From Pedobacter gandavensis (GTDB lineage: Bacteria; Bacteroidota; Bacteroidia; Sphingobacteriales; Sphingobacteriaceae), in contig NZ_WNXC01000009.1 in the NCBI RefSeq assembly GCF_014172405.1, positions 186,001 through 250,000 on the forward strand: a stretch of 64,000 bases of DNA. Direction: 5' to 3'. The notes beneath the pieces are model-generated. The model was not told the DNA's origin. It did not search any database and was given only the letters and a program-made list of their open reading frames with translations. This document shows positions 37,001 through 48,300 of this stretch, one piece after another (the first letter of the stretch is position 1; each line of letters begins with the position of its first letter). Both the position numbers and the translations under genes were made by a program.

Positions 37001-37186
37001 AACAGTACCACGTGTAGTACCTTTGATCTTAATACTCACTCCAGGTATGCTTTCTCCTTTATTGTCTGTTACTGTTCCATGAACAGTAATTGGATCTGCT
37101 GCCCTTACCTGCACAATAGCAAGAAGTAGCAACACTGTGGTTAACTTCATCATACGAAGAAGTTGGTCTTGTAAATTTTTAATCAT
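34088..37186 (-). CDS. SusC/RagA TonB-dependent outer-membrane transporter
   Basis: The start at 37186 (MIKNLQDQLLRMMKLTTVLL) is preferred over the longer frame from 37237, because the added 17 residues are unlike SusC leaders. After the signal helix come a carboxypeptidase-regulatory-like domain (VHGTVTDNKGESIPGVSIKI), a TonB-box-like EVVVVGYGTQKK, the plug (VDGIPVGSGDFARINPNDVESISVLKDASSSAIYG) and the barrel. There is no STN domain, so control is not by FecR/ECF. LacI-type palindromes upstream offer an alternative. The protein ends in Leu rather than the usual Phe. Confidence 0.94.
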   Translation of the reverse strand: MIKNLQDQLLRMMKLTTVLLLLAIVQVRAADPITVHGTVTDNKGESIPGVSIKIKGTTRGTVADAQGKYTIVAPETSSILVFSYLNYTTKEVVVGNRTTINVSLVEAPESLTEVVVVGYGTQKKVNLSGAVNTVATKTITNRPVTSLTNALQGTVPGMAIISRPGDVGGDIGSVNIRGRGNLGTSSPLYVVDGIPVGSGDFARINPNDVESISVLKDASSSAIYGSRAAYGVILVTTKKGKDGKMSINYNAYYGLQSALILPNWLGSYDYATLRNEAALNAGKKVIYTPEALDKIKNHSDPDNFPDNDWYDLTLDKTAPMMEHSINISGGGVTKYFLSGSYFDQNSLNPGKNLKRYTLRSNTESQVTEKFKIGSNISFIRDALDNKNGSTNFLSLNRVVPLLVNKQSNGEWGSVNGGVIDGTLAANNPVRTLQEGGRNSYNYSRLLSGVNGTYTPVKGLDISGLVSYNYYNSVVSAFTNTMDPINNFFTGKPISGTGVAVNQLDESWFNSGKFLAQATASYEKSIDKHYAKLLVGSSYEDYKDKSIRVIRKNFVNNDLNAINAGSADPLNTTSSGSINENAFESVFGRFNYAYNDRYLFEASMRVDGSSQFAPGHRWGAYPSFSGGWRISQEDFMKSIGWISELKLRGSWGKLGNVSNVGNYDFYDGLKTGTAVILDESKQDGVWPGKLANPTLSWEKVTMTNIGIDAGLFHNKLSFQIDAFDRMTNGILLVNPSLPDEAGLTPDLSPSVNLAKVQNRGFEFSLNHSSHIGEFNYSIGGNFSRIWNKVIDLGGQGDQINGNYINRVGLPIGSFYMWEAEGLFADANDVKNHAVQSVNTKPGDIKYKDVSGPNGVPDGIIDGDDRKIMGGDVPYISYGLNLSASYKNFDFSVLGQGVSGVKVYLDSEASQAFFNGAGVKQYQLGRWTTENPNPNAAYPRLLQSADNTQNLKQSSFWLFDADYFRIKSVTLGYTLPKNVIQPLHIQNLRFYVSSNNLLTIRGDKRLKDFDPEMASTRASYPQTKTISFGINLTL

Positions 37187-37303
37187 AATCGGTTTAGTTG
37201 ATAGTTTATTGAAGAATCCTGAAGCCTTAACCTGCATTTTGGGCCTTAGGATTTATCAAATTAAAGCTAGATCATTATGTATCAACTCATAGCGCAGATG
37301 TTT

Positions 37304-37319
37304 ACGCAAACGATTGCGT
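37304..37319. promoter_or_regulatory. LacI/PurR-type operator candidate, site 1
   Basis: ACGCAAACGATTGCGT is a palindrome with a central CG and one mismatched pair. It closely matches the ACGCAAACGTTTGCGT form typical of LacI/PurR-family operators. It lies 118 bases upstream of the chosen susC start. Confidence 0.6.
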
Positions 37320-37494
37320 TCAGTTCCAAAGCCATTAGGATTTTTTTCTACCAAAAAACAATTGGAACAGCCCGTTTCAGAGCCGTTTATGAAACGAATG
37401 CACAAAAATGAAAAGAGATAAGAGTGATGATTATGTAATACATAACACTTCATTTTACTGAAATGATAATGACCGAATTAGCTAAAAAGCTTTT

Positions 37495-37510
37495 ACGCAA
37501 ACGTTTGAAT
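37495..37510. promoter_or_regulatory. LacI/PurR-type operator candidate, site 2
   Basis: ACGCAAACGTTTGAAT keeps the ACGCAAACGTTTG core with the last half-site degraded at two positions. It is 191 bases from site 1, start to start, an interval that would allow DNA looping by a tetrameric or dimer-of-dimers repressor. Confidence 0.5.
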
Positions 37511-38017
37511 ATGAGCAATAAATAGTTTAAAGGGAAACTATTGGAGAGAAGCGCTTAGCGGCGATAAATTTAACAGGTATTTTTTTTTCAAAAAAAACTA
37601 CGATTACATTCCATATTAAATATAATTCAAGAAAAAATATTTTTCCGACTATTATTGTAAAATAAGATTGAAATGAATAAACTTAAATCAAATATAACTA
37701 CCTGAAAATAAATATATTACTAAAAACCATATCTATTAAACCCGAAAATCAATGCCAAAACCTGAAACTAAAATAATGTGGGATGATTGGCATTACGCAA
37801 AATCCTTATCGTGGAAAGCTAATCTATAGCTAAGTATTTGCAATTAAGCCATTTTCACGTTTTCTGATAAAAATTGCGGTCAATTTCTTCAAATATGATC
37901 CTGTTATGCTTTAAAAAAAATCAGCACAGGCCTACAAAACATCTATATAAACACCTTAAATACAATAGATTTTGAGCGTACCGGGTTATAATTCTGATCA
38001 AAATGGATGATCTATAA

Positions 38018-38056
38018 CAAAAAAGCCACTCTTCTTTTCAGAAAAACGGCTTTTCT
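38018..38056 (-). terminator. Terminator after the acidic protein gene
   Basis: Short stem 38021-38027 (AAAAGCC) with 38048-38054 (GGCTTTT). The minus-strand copy ends in six T, 32 bases past the stop codon of the acidic protein gene. Confidence 0.6.
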
Positions 38057-38087
38057 AGCGGTTTGGTCAGGATGCAAAATAGACATC

Positions 38088-38330
38088 CTATTTCCAATTT
38101 AATTCATCATCGTCCTCCTCATCGAATTCACCGTCATCAAAGTCTTCCTCGTCGTCATTACCTTCCGTATTTTCAGATAAATCGTCCTGATCGTCATCTT
38201 CAAAAAAGTCATCATCAGCGTCGTCATCTTCTTCATCCTCGGGTATCGGACCTTCATTCGGATTATTGTTTTCATAAATTGGCGTTTGTTCCCAATCCTG
38301 AATGCTTATATTTTGATTTACAACTTCCAT
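38088..38330 (-). CDS. Extremely acidic 80-residue protein, unknown function
   Basis: Thirty-eight of 80 residues are Asp or Glu, with a single Lys at the C-terminus and no Arg. Acidic runs are concentrated between residues 31 and 76, after a more ordinary N-terminus containing QDWEQTPIY. No signal peptide or membrane segment is seen, and it is likely disordered. It is 53 bases downstream of the ferritin gene on the same strand, with a terminator after it, so co-transcription with ferritin is likely. A cation-buffering or binding role is a guess from composition and context. Confidence 0.7.
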   Translation of the reverse strand: MEVVNQNISIQDWEQTPIYENNNPNEGPIPEDEEDDDADDDFFEDDDQDDLSENTEGNDDEEDFDDGEFDEEDDDELNWK

Positions 38331-38383
38331 GGCCGTTATTATTTAAATAAGATACAGAAAAACAGTGCGTAAAATTAAAATCA

Positions 38384-38935
38384 CTAGGGGTTTTCAGTCG
38401 TTTTTGTTTCTGCAAGCGCAGCATCATCTGGTGTACCTCTCAGATCCCGATCTAGTTCATAGAGGGCATCGCCACTGGCTTTTAACCCGCCAGCAACTTT
38501 GATTTTATCCAATAAGTTCATGGCCATGGTTTCTTCTTCCGTTTGTTCTTTCACAAACCATTGCATAAAATTCCAGGTTGCCCAATCTTCTTCCTCCAAA
38601 CTCATTTTCACCAATTTATAAATCGCCTTCGTATTATCGATTTCAGATTCGAACACTTTATTAAAACAATCCTGTACACTTGTCGGATCTTCTGGTGGAG
38701 CAGGTATGGCCTCAATTTTCACTTTAGCCCCACGCTGCAAGATATATTCGAGAAATTTCATCATGTGGCTGCGCTCTTCGTTTGCATGTCTGAATAGAAA
38801 GTTTGAGATTCCATCATAACCCGCACTGCTCGCCCATGAAGCATAGGAAAGATAAATTTGTGCCGCAGCAGCTTCTTTAGTCATTTGAGTATTTAACCCG
38901 ACAGCTAATGTTTTTGAAAGTCTGTTCGTGTCCAT
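38384..38935 (-). CDS. ftnA: Non-haem ferritin
   Basis: The four-helix ferritin fold carries the expected ferroxidase ligands: Glu21, Glu54, His57 (NEERSHMM), Glu98, and Glu130/Gln131 (VKEQTEEE). They match the spacing of the E. coli FtnA ligands Glu17, Glu50, His53, Glu94, Glu126 and Gln127. At 183 residues it has a slightly longer, Thr/Glu-rich tail. There is no haem-binding Met at a bacterioferritin-like position that I can recognise. Cytoplasmic iron storage is the expected role. An acidic small protein gene follows in the same direction. Confidence 0.93.
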   Translation of the reverse strand: MDTNRLSKTLAVGLNTQMTKEAAAAQIYLSYASWASSAGYDGISNFLFRHANEERSHMMKFLEYILQRGAKVKIEAIPAPPEDPTSVQDCFNKVFESEIDNTKAIYKLVKMSLEEEDWATWNFMQWFVKEQTEEETMAMNLLDKIKVAGGLKASGDALYELDRDLRGTPDDAALAETKTTENP

Positions 38936-39352
38936 ATGCTAAGCTATTTTTAACGTCTAAACTATTAACAGGTATCCAGACCAATTGTTTTCTATCCATA
39001 TGACCAGGCATTTTACAAAATATGAGTTTCAGTAAGAATCCAATTGGTACAGCCATTTTAATCCATAAAAATGAATGGTTAATTCACCAGAATATCTGAA
39101 TGCCATTCCGAGATTAACCTGATATGCAATTAATCAATAAACGTAATCATTTACTTTAAAATAAATAAAACAGCAATAAATAACAAATGTAATTCAGAAG
39201 AAAAAAATAAAAACACAAACAACTGTATACCAGAATATTTCATATAAACAAATATAATTCTATTTAATAAACAATATTAATTAACGTTTAATTTACTCTT
39301 TTACAGGTATTTTTTTACATTTTTGCGGAATTTTTAATTATAATTTACCAAA
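38936..39352. other. AT-rich divergent intergenic region between ferritin and the giant adhesin
   Basis: The 417 bases hold promoters for two genes reading away from each other. I see no Fur-type palindrome or other strong repeat. The sequence from about 39120 to 39350 is very AT-rich, consistent with a promoter for the highly structured adhesin operon, but boxes cannot be placed confidently. Confidence 0.5.
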
Positions 39353-42300
39353 ATGCTCCATCGATTACGTTTACTTGTCCCTATTCTATTCTTTGTACTT
39401 TTAGTTAACCATGTTTTTGCTCAAAACTGTACAGTTAATGCTGGTATTGCGCAAACTATTTGCCCAGGCTCAACATTTATTCTTACTGGAAGTGCATCAA
39501 GTAATCTCGCATTTAAAAATGAGCCCAAATGGACTCAGATTGCAGGCCCTGCAGTAGCGCTTTCGGCGACTACAAATGTCAACAAAAACGCCACAGCGAT
39601 TGTGACCAACTACGTGAAAGGTGTGAGCTACACCTTCCGGCTCAGTTCGCAATGCGAGGATGGCGCTACGGTTTTTGATGACGTTGTGTACACGGTATCA
39701 GACTTAAACACAGCAAATGCAGGAAAAGATGAAAGCCTATGTCCGGGTACTTTTTCGCTAAAAGGCTCGCCATTAGCTCCGGGAGAAACCGGGAGATGGA
39801 CTAAAATCAATGGAGATTCAAATATGCCGGAACCTGTAAACCCTGGAAACCCAGGTGCAATACTACAGCTTTCTCCATCAGCAAACCTGCAATCCGCAAC
39901 TTACAGGTGGACGGTAACCAAAGGGGATTGTACTTCTTTTGATGATGTCACCATCACCAATCTGGGTACCCAGCCCGTAAATGCCGGAAATGATCAGAAT
40001 CTATCCTGTTATCATGTTAGCACAAAAACGAACTTAAGTGGATCTTACGTCGCAAAAACAACAAGTCAATCAGGAACCTGGCTATTTGTAAGCGGGCCAT
40101 CCATACCCGTAATCGAAAACAAAAATCAACACAACACTCCAATATCAAACCTCATTGAAGGTAAATATATATTCAGATGGACAGTAAGCAGTTCTTGCTA
40201 CAATGGGTCGGATGAAGTGGTCATTAACGTGGCCAAAGCAACCCAGGAAATCACCAATGCAGCCGGAAGTGATCAACTTTTTTGTGATGGAAGAACATCT
40301 GTGGTCTTGAGCGGAACCATCCCTTCCTATGCAGGTGAACTCATCACCTGGGAATACATTAGTGGTGGAAATGGAAGCCCAATCTTTTCCAATACAAATA
40401 GTCCTGTCACTACAGTTTCCGGATTAGATAGCAGCCCGGGAACCGTTTACAAGTTTAAATATACCATTAGCAATCCAATCACCTTATGTACCAGTATTGG
40501 CATACACGAGGTTCAATTTAAAACAGCACCCTCTATCACCATCACCACTACACCTAAACCTTACTTTGCTGCGTGTGGAGAAGATGCGGTAACCATTAAT
40601 TACTTCAGTGTTGGTGGTACAAAAACAGATTTTGCCTTGGTAGCTGCTCCTGCAGGCTCTGCGATAGAGATCAAAATGGGCGGAATCAATAACTACACCG
40701 CGGCTATTGAATCTGGAAAACTACTCGATGGTTTCAATAAAATTGGAACTTACATATTAAGGTACAGACGTGCCACAGAAAACAATGTTGGCGGTTGCTC
40801 TGATGCCTATGCAGATATTAAAATTGTGATATCCGGTAATGCTTCAGCTTCCAATGCAGGTACAAGACAAGTCTTGGCTTGTGATGTTAAAAACGCGACA
40901 CTTACTGGTGCGGTACCACCGAAAGGAAACGGTAAATGGAGTCAGGTGACTGGGCCAAACACCGCGATATTCGACAATACATTGAACTCAAATGCCGAGA
41001 TTACTGGCTTAATCAATGGGTCATACACTTTCAGATGGGTCATCTCTGGTGGAGACGGAGGCTGTGCCAACAGTCAGGCAGATGTAGAAGTAGTTGTTTC
41101 TGAAAATGTAAAACCTGTCACAGTGGCCGGGAATGCAAGAACAACCTGTTATGATACCCCGGTAACCTTAACCGGAAATATCCCATTGAAAAATGAAACT
41201 GCCTTATGGACAGTTTATAAAAATGGCGTACCTGCCAATGAAGTACAGCTTTCTGACCCTACGCTTGCAAATGCAACAGCAACTGGCTTGTTAGCAGATA
41301 CTAAGTATACCTTCAGGTGGACCATTACCAATTCCTGTAACAGTGACTTTAGTGAGGTAGTGATTACGACCACGACGACTCCAGGTGTGAAGCAGGCATT
41401 GGCTGGAGCAGATCAATGTTTTCCAGCTGCAACCAAAACATTCAATTTAGACGGAAATATTCCCGGAGCAGGAGAAACTGGTACATGGATTTTAATAGAT
41501 AGTCCAAATGCACCTTCCTTCAATGCAAGTTCATATAACACAAGTGTAACTGGTGCCATCAATGGAACCTACGTTTTTCAATGGCAATTGAGCAATGGAG
41601 GTTGTGTAGCGACCACAGATCAGGTGAGCATCACCATTTCTGATCCGGTAACCACTGCAATTGCAGGAGCAAATCAAAATTTATGTGGAAACGCTACGCT
41701 ACTACAAGGGAATCAACCTGGCATCGGAAAAGGGTTCTGGACTCAAACTGAGGGTGCCGGAGGAGCGATCATCGCAAACCCTGAAGCTTACAATACTGAA
41801 ATTACCGGCTTAACAGACGGGCGCTATAAATTCACCTGGACCATCAGCAACAGCAGTTGTGCAGCAGTTTCTTCAGCTGAAGTGACCATTAATGTATCCA
41901 CGCCTTCTTCGATTGCAGTTGCAGGACCAGATCAGGCAGTTTGTAATCAAAACAGCACAACCCTCGCTGCCAATCCGGTTAGCAATGGCCATGGCAGATG
42001 GGCTGCAATCAGCGGACCAAACGTACCTACCTTCAGCGATTTAGGCAGTCCAACAACCACAGTAAGTAATCTGATTTATGGTGTTTACCAATTAGAATGG
42101 ATCAGCAGTGGAGGATTATTCTGTGAGGACAGCAGAGATCAAATGACGCTTACTGTAAGTAAAGCTGCTAATGCCGGTGGTGATAAAAAATTGTGTAACA
42201 CCAATACCGTGACCCTAGTTGGTAATTCAAACAGTACCGGTACCTGGTCTGTAAAAAGCATTCCTGCAGGTGCGGCCACACCAACGCTTCAGAGCACTGG

Positions 42301-45300
42301 CAGCAACGGTTCCATCGTTACAGGGTTAACGCCAGGTATATATACTTTTACGTATACCATTGCCGCATTCAACGGTTGTCCGGCAACCAGCAATGATGCC
42401 ATATATACCATTTCTGCCCCACCTACTATTGCAGAGGCGGGGGAAGATCAGGAAAGGTGTAGTCTGATCACTGCGATTGCCCCTTTTCAACTTACGGCCA
42501 ATGAAGCCATTTCCGGAACAGGAAAATGGACACTGGAATCTGGCCCGGCAGGGACATTTTCAAATGCTTCACTTTGGAATTCTACTTTTCAACCTTCAAC
42601 AGAAGGTGTGTATCTATTGAAATGGGAAATCAGCAATGGTGATTGTACTGCATCATCTTCCAGTAGTGATTTCATGAAGATTTCAGTTTCTTTTCCTCCA
42701 ACCACTGCTCAGGCAGGTGCCAATCAATTATCAGCTTGTACAGACAATGTCTTATTACAGGGCAATACTCCATTGATCGGCTTTGGTACCTGGACAATAG
42801 TCTCTATACCTTCAGGAGCGCCGCAACCAATTATCGACCAGCCCAACAATGGGCTGAGTATGGTGACAGGAATTGTACCAGGCGATTATACTTTTAAATG
42901 GACCATTACCAACGGAATTTGCAGTCCATCCAGCTCAACAGTGAACATTACGGTGACTTCAACTCCACCGAAAAAAGCGGCTGCAAATATCGATCAATTC
43001 CTTTGTGCGCCTACCGCGGGTGGTCAAACCTCCACTACGCTTAGCGGTAACGAACCTACCGGAATAGAAACCGGTTTATGGGAGATTATCTCTCCAAGTC
43101 CGACTACGGCCACATTTACAGACGCAACAGCCTACAATACGACCATCAATGGATTAACCGCCGGTTCTTATACCTTAAGGTGGACCTTAACTAATGGAAG
43201 TTGCTATTCCTCGGACGAAATGGTAATTAAGGTAGATCCAGAAGCAACACCAGCGGTGATTACTTCCGGCAATCAAACCATTTGTTTATATGAACCACTT
43301 ATTTTAACCGCAAATCCGGTAACCATCGGGGTCGGCACCTGGTCTGTAGAAAACAAACCAGCGGGTGCTCCGGAACCGGTTTTTGAGCATGTTAATGACC
43401 CGATCAGCAACGTATTTGGTTTATTGGAAGGTCAATATACTTTTAAATTCAGTACGGTTAGTGGACAATGTAACCCCTCAGAGGCCACAGTAACAATCAC
43501 CGTCACCAAATTGCTCAGTACCGCTATCGCAGGACTAGATCAAACTACTTGTTTTAACAGTCCGATTACTTTAAATGGAAATGTGCCCGCATCAGGAGAA
43601 ACCGGCACATGGACAGTAACCAGCGGTCAGCCAGCTTTAGATTATGAATTCAGCAATCCGAACTCGCCAACGGCTACATTCAAAGGTAAAGTGGGAGGCC
43701 TGTTTAGCTTAACATGGACGATCAACAATATCGCCTGTGCGAATAGTAGCACCTTAAACATCACTGTACATCCAGAGCTAATCAATAACAACATTAGCTC
43801 CGCAGTAACTGCAGTTTGCGAAGGTGAAAAGCCGCTTCTTACAGGCTCAACCCCTACTGGCGGAGCTGGTGGCTATACCTACCAATGGCAATTACTGGTT
43901 AATGGTGTCTTTACTGATATTTCTGGAGCAACCGGAATTAATTATACGCCAACATTAAGTAATACCAGTACTGTTTCCGTTACCAACACTTATAACAGAG
44001 TAGTTAAATCCGGAAACTGTGCCCTGCTTAACAGTAATAGCTTGTCGATCACCATTCCTCCTTCGCTTAAAGGCAATACCCTGAGCACACCGATTACAAA
44101 CTTCTGTTTCACCGGCGACCCTACGGTTATCAAAGGTGGAACCATGACAGGTGGCAATGGCAGTTACACTTACCAATGGCAAAGTTCTTTAAACAGTACA
44201 ACAGCCTATACAGATATCCCTGGCGCAACCGCCGCAGATTATGATCCGGAAATATTGCCTGTAAACCTAACAAACGTTAACCAAATTTACCGATACAAAC
44301 GTATTGTGAGCTCAGGCTCTTGTACCTCAGAAATAACATTATCAATTACGGTTTACCCAAAACCTTCCTTAACCAGTATAACTAACACGACTACTTGCAG
44401 CAATACCTTGTTTTCTTATACCCCAACATCAGCGGTAACGGGCAGCACATTTATCTGGACGAGAGCTGTAGTTGGCGGCATTAGCAATGAAGCCGCAACT
44501 GGAGCAGCTGGGATTTCAGAAACCCTGGTGAATACCACTGCAGTTCCTGTCATCGTAAAATACAGTTATACCTTATCCTCAAATGGGTGTGAAAATCCAA
44601 CCAAGTTTATAGTGGATGTAACCGTGAACCCAAGTCCAATTGGAACCAATGAAAGCATCAAAACTTTAACCTGTGGCAACTCCGTATTCAACTATAGATT
44701 ACAGGACAATATCGACAAAACGTATCCTATCCCAGCCTCCTTTACCTGGACAGTAGCTGCAAATGCGAACGTAACTGGTCAGGTTGCTGCTAGCGGTGAT
44801 GTCATTAACCAGACTTTAAAAAATAACACCAGCACAGTTCAGGAAGTGATTTATACCATCTCTCCTACTTCAAAAGTTCCGGGGGCCTGTGTTGGAAAAT
44901 CATTTACATTAACGGTGACCGTTCCTGTTTGTGAAGGTATCACCATTGATAAAACCACCAGCAGAATAACAGCGGTAACTAAAGCTGGGGATCTAATCCC
45001 TTATACCATTGTGATCAAAAACACTGGCAATGCCAATCAAACCAATGTAGTGGTAAAAGATCCATTTTTAAGTCCTCTTCCATTAACCAATCCTTCATAT
45101 ACTGTCGGCAATCAGGACAATATCCTGAACACTGGAGAAACCTGGACTTACAGCGGAACCTATACTGTACTGCAGAGCGATATTGACAACAATGGTAAAC
45201 CTGCATTCAACAGCGGTCGGATTGTAAATACAGCTACGCTAACTTCTGATCAACAAAAAGGGCCGCTTACCGGAAGTACCTCAGTAAACATTGATGCAGT

Positions 45301-48300
45301 TGCAGCTTATACCATTGTAAAATCAAGTACAACTGCCGCCATCAGCAAAGCTGGCCAGGTAGTTCCTTATGAGATTGAAGTAAAAAACACGGGAAACACC
45401 TCGATCAGCAATGTAACTGTGAATGATCCGATGTTAACCAATATCCGTTTGTTTTCTGGCGACGGGAATAGTAACAACAAACTAGACCTGGGCGAAACCT
45501 GGATCTTTATCGGGAGTCATATCGTAACACAACCTGAGTTGGACAACAATGGCAACCTGGTACCAGTGGCTGTTGGTCAGCTACGCAACACCGTTTCCGT
45601 AACCGGGCAAAAACCTGATGGCACAGCGGTGTATCCAGTTCCTCCAACTGCGGAGAAAAATATCCCAATTGTAGCGGCAGGTTCATTTACAGTAAAAAAA
45701 TCAAGTACCACTACCCTGATCACTAAAGCCGGACAAATTGTTCCTTTCAGCATTACGGTAGCGAATACAGGAAATGTTGCCCTGAGCAATATTCTGGTGA
45801 CCGATCCAATGATTGCTAACCTAAGCTTATATAGCGGCGACATTGCTCCTGCAAATCTTAAACTGGATGTCAATGAAACCTGGACTTATACGGGCAGCTA
45901 TACCGTTACTCAGTTTGATTTGGACAACAACGGTAAGCCAGTACTCAAGTCTGGGAACCTGTTGAATAATGCTACCGTTTCAGGAGTATATCCAAATGGA
46001 ACTCCAGATAGCAAAACAACAAATGATGTACTGATTCCAATTCAGCCATTCGTTGCCTATACTATAGAAAAAACAGCTGATAAAACCGCGATTAAAGCGG
46101 CAAATGATCTGGTAAATTACACCATTAAGGTGAAAAACATTGGCGATGCAGCCATTAACAATGTCCAGGTTTATGACCCTATGTTTCCTGTATTAACTGG
46201 TCCTATTGACGATACTGGTGTGACCAATGTATTGGACAAAGGGGAAACCTGGACTTACACTGGTACCTATACGGTATCGCAAAACGACATCGACAGGAAC
46301 GGAAACGACCCAACACCAATCGGCGTTCTGAGCAACACGGCTACCCTAAGCGGGAATAAACCAAATGGAGCAGCAATTGATCCGATAAGTAGTACAGTGC
46401 TCATCCCATTAAATACAACTACGGCATTCACTGTAATTAAAACAGCCGACCTGACGGAGATTACCGCAGCAGGTCAAAAGGTAACCTATACCATTACGGT
46501 TAAAAACACGGGTTCCACTGCCATTAGTAATGTGGTTATTAAAGATCCAATGCTAACTCTAGGGCTCCCTACCGGTGATGGTGGTCTACCGAATGTACTG
46601 GACCAGAATGAAACCTGGATTTACACCGGAACGTATATCGTTTCTCAGGCCAATATTGACAATCAGGGCAACCTTTGTCCAGATGGATACTTGAGCAATT
46701 CCGTGAATGTAACCGGTAAAAAACCTGATGGTTCAAGTGCCGGATCGGTTACCGATATTCTGGAAATCCCAATCAGACCCGCAGCTTCATTCCTATTAAC
46801 AAAAACAAGTGATGTTACTGAGGTCACTAAAGTGGGTGATAAAATTATCTATACCGTTACTGCTGAAAATACAGGTGTGGTAGCGATTCAATCACTAATA
46901 GTTAATGACCCGATGGTAAACTTGATTTACCAAAACGGTGATACCAACACCGATGGTAAACTTGACGTTGCAGAAACCTGGATTTATTCTGGAAGTTATC
47001 TGATTAGCCAGGCTGATATCGACAACAATGGTAACCAGATCATTCCCGGAAAAATGGTGAACACGGTAACTGCAAATGGCAGAAAACCTGATGGCACCTT
47101 ACTTGCTGATGTATCTGCTACAAATACGGTGGCGCTGAAATCAAAAGCTCAGATGTCTGTGGTAAAGGCCAGCACAACTTCCGTAATTACTAAGGCGGGA
47201 GAAGTGGTACCTTATACCATCACCGTAACAAATACAGGAACAGTAGCGATTACTGATGTAAAGGTCAATGATCCATTACTGATTGCAAACCCACCGATAT
47301 TAAGTAGTGGTGATTTCAATGCCAACCAAAAACTGGATGTCAACGAAACCTGGACTTACACGGGCAGTTACACCATTAGCCAAGCTGACATCGACAACCA
47401 CATCAATTCAGGACATCTGCTAAACACAGCGACTGTAGATGGAACTTCAGTCAATGGTCCGCTTAGCCCTGTAACAAGTAATGAGGTCAGTATCCCTATC
47501 AAATCTAAAGCTGCTTATACGATAGAAAAAAGCAGTACGACGACCACCATTAAGGTGGCGGGCGAAGAGGTCACTTATTACATCACTGTTAAAAACACAG
47601 GCGATGTAGCCATCCAGAATGTTGTGGTTAAAGATGCCATGTTCGGCCTAACTCCAGTCCCACTTAACAGTGGTGATGGAAATGCCAATGGAAGATTAGA
47701 TTTATTGGAAACCTGGAATTATACTTTTAAATATATAGTAAAGCAATCGGACATTGACAATAACGGAAATACAGCTACTAAAGGTGTATTGAGCAATACC
47801 GCTACCTTGAATGGTACACATCCTCAAGGAACAGCGCTTGCCGAAGCTAGCAGTACTAAAATCATTCCACTAACGACAACCAGTTTATTTAGCCTGGTTA
47901 AAACCTCGGATAAGGCTGCGATTACTGAAGCTGCTGAAGTCGTTAATTATACGATTACTTTAACCAATACGGGTACGGAAGCCATTAGCGGTGTAAAAGT
48001 GGAAGATCCTTTATTAGTGTTGACGCTTTCTTCAGGTGACGAAGTGAATCCGGGAATTCTGGATGTATCCGAAGTTTGGATTTACAAAGGAGCATATACG
48101 GTTACTCAGGCCGATATTGATAGAAATGGAAACCAGCTTATAAATGGAACGGCTACTGCAAACGGAAACCTTATTAATGTGGTTACTGCAACAGGTATCA
48201 AACCGGATGGCAATAGTTCCGGTATTGTGACGACTACAAATGTGATTCCAATCCTGCCTAATGCCAGCTTTAAATTAACAAAAACCAGCGATGTTCCTCA

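Larger units (their letters stand above)
37187..38017. other. Long AT-rich regulatory region upstream of the second susC
   Basis: About 830 bases carry no convincing gene. The 65-codon frame on the minus strand at 37256-37453 is atypical in composition and overlaps an operator-like palindrome. The notable content is two LacI-type palindromes (37304-37319 and 37495-37510). The stretch 37560-37980 is very AT-rich with A- and T-runs, and I see no further structure in it. Confidence 0.55.

Noticed and set aside
37256..37453. 65-codon minus-strand frame upstream of susC
   Set aside because: No recognisable domain, cysteine- and His-rich atypical composition, and it overlaps a palindromic operator-like site in a regulatory region. 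More likely a chance frame.
38063..38350. 95-codon His/Arg-rich plus-strand frame
   Set aside because: It is the reverse-strand shadow of the acidic protein gene; GAT/GAA codons read backwards give His/Phe/Ser/Arg-rich frames. The minus-strand frame has the terminator and the ferritin neighbour.
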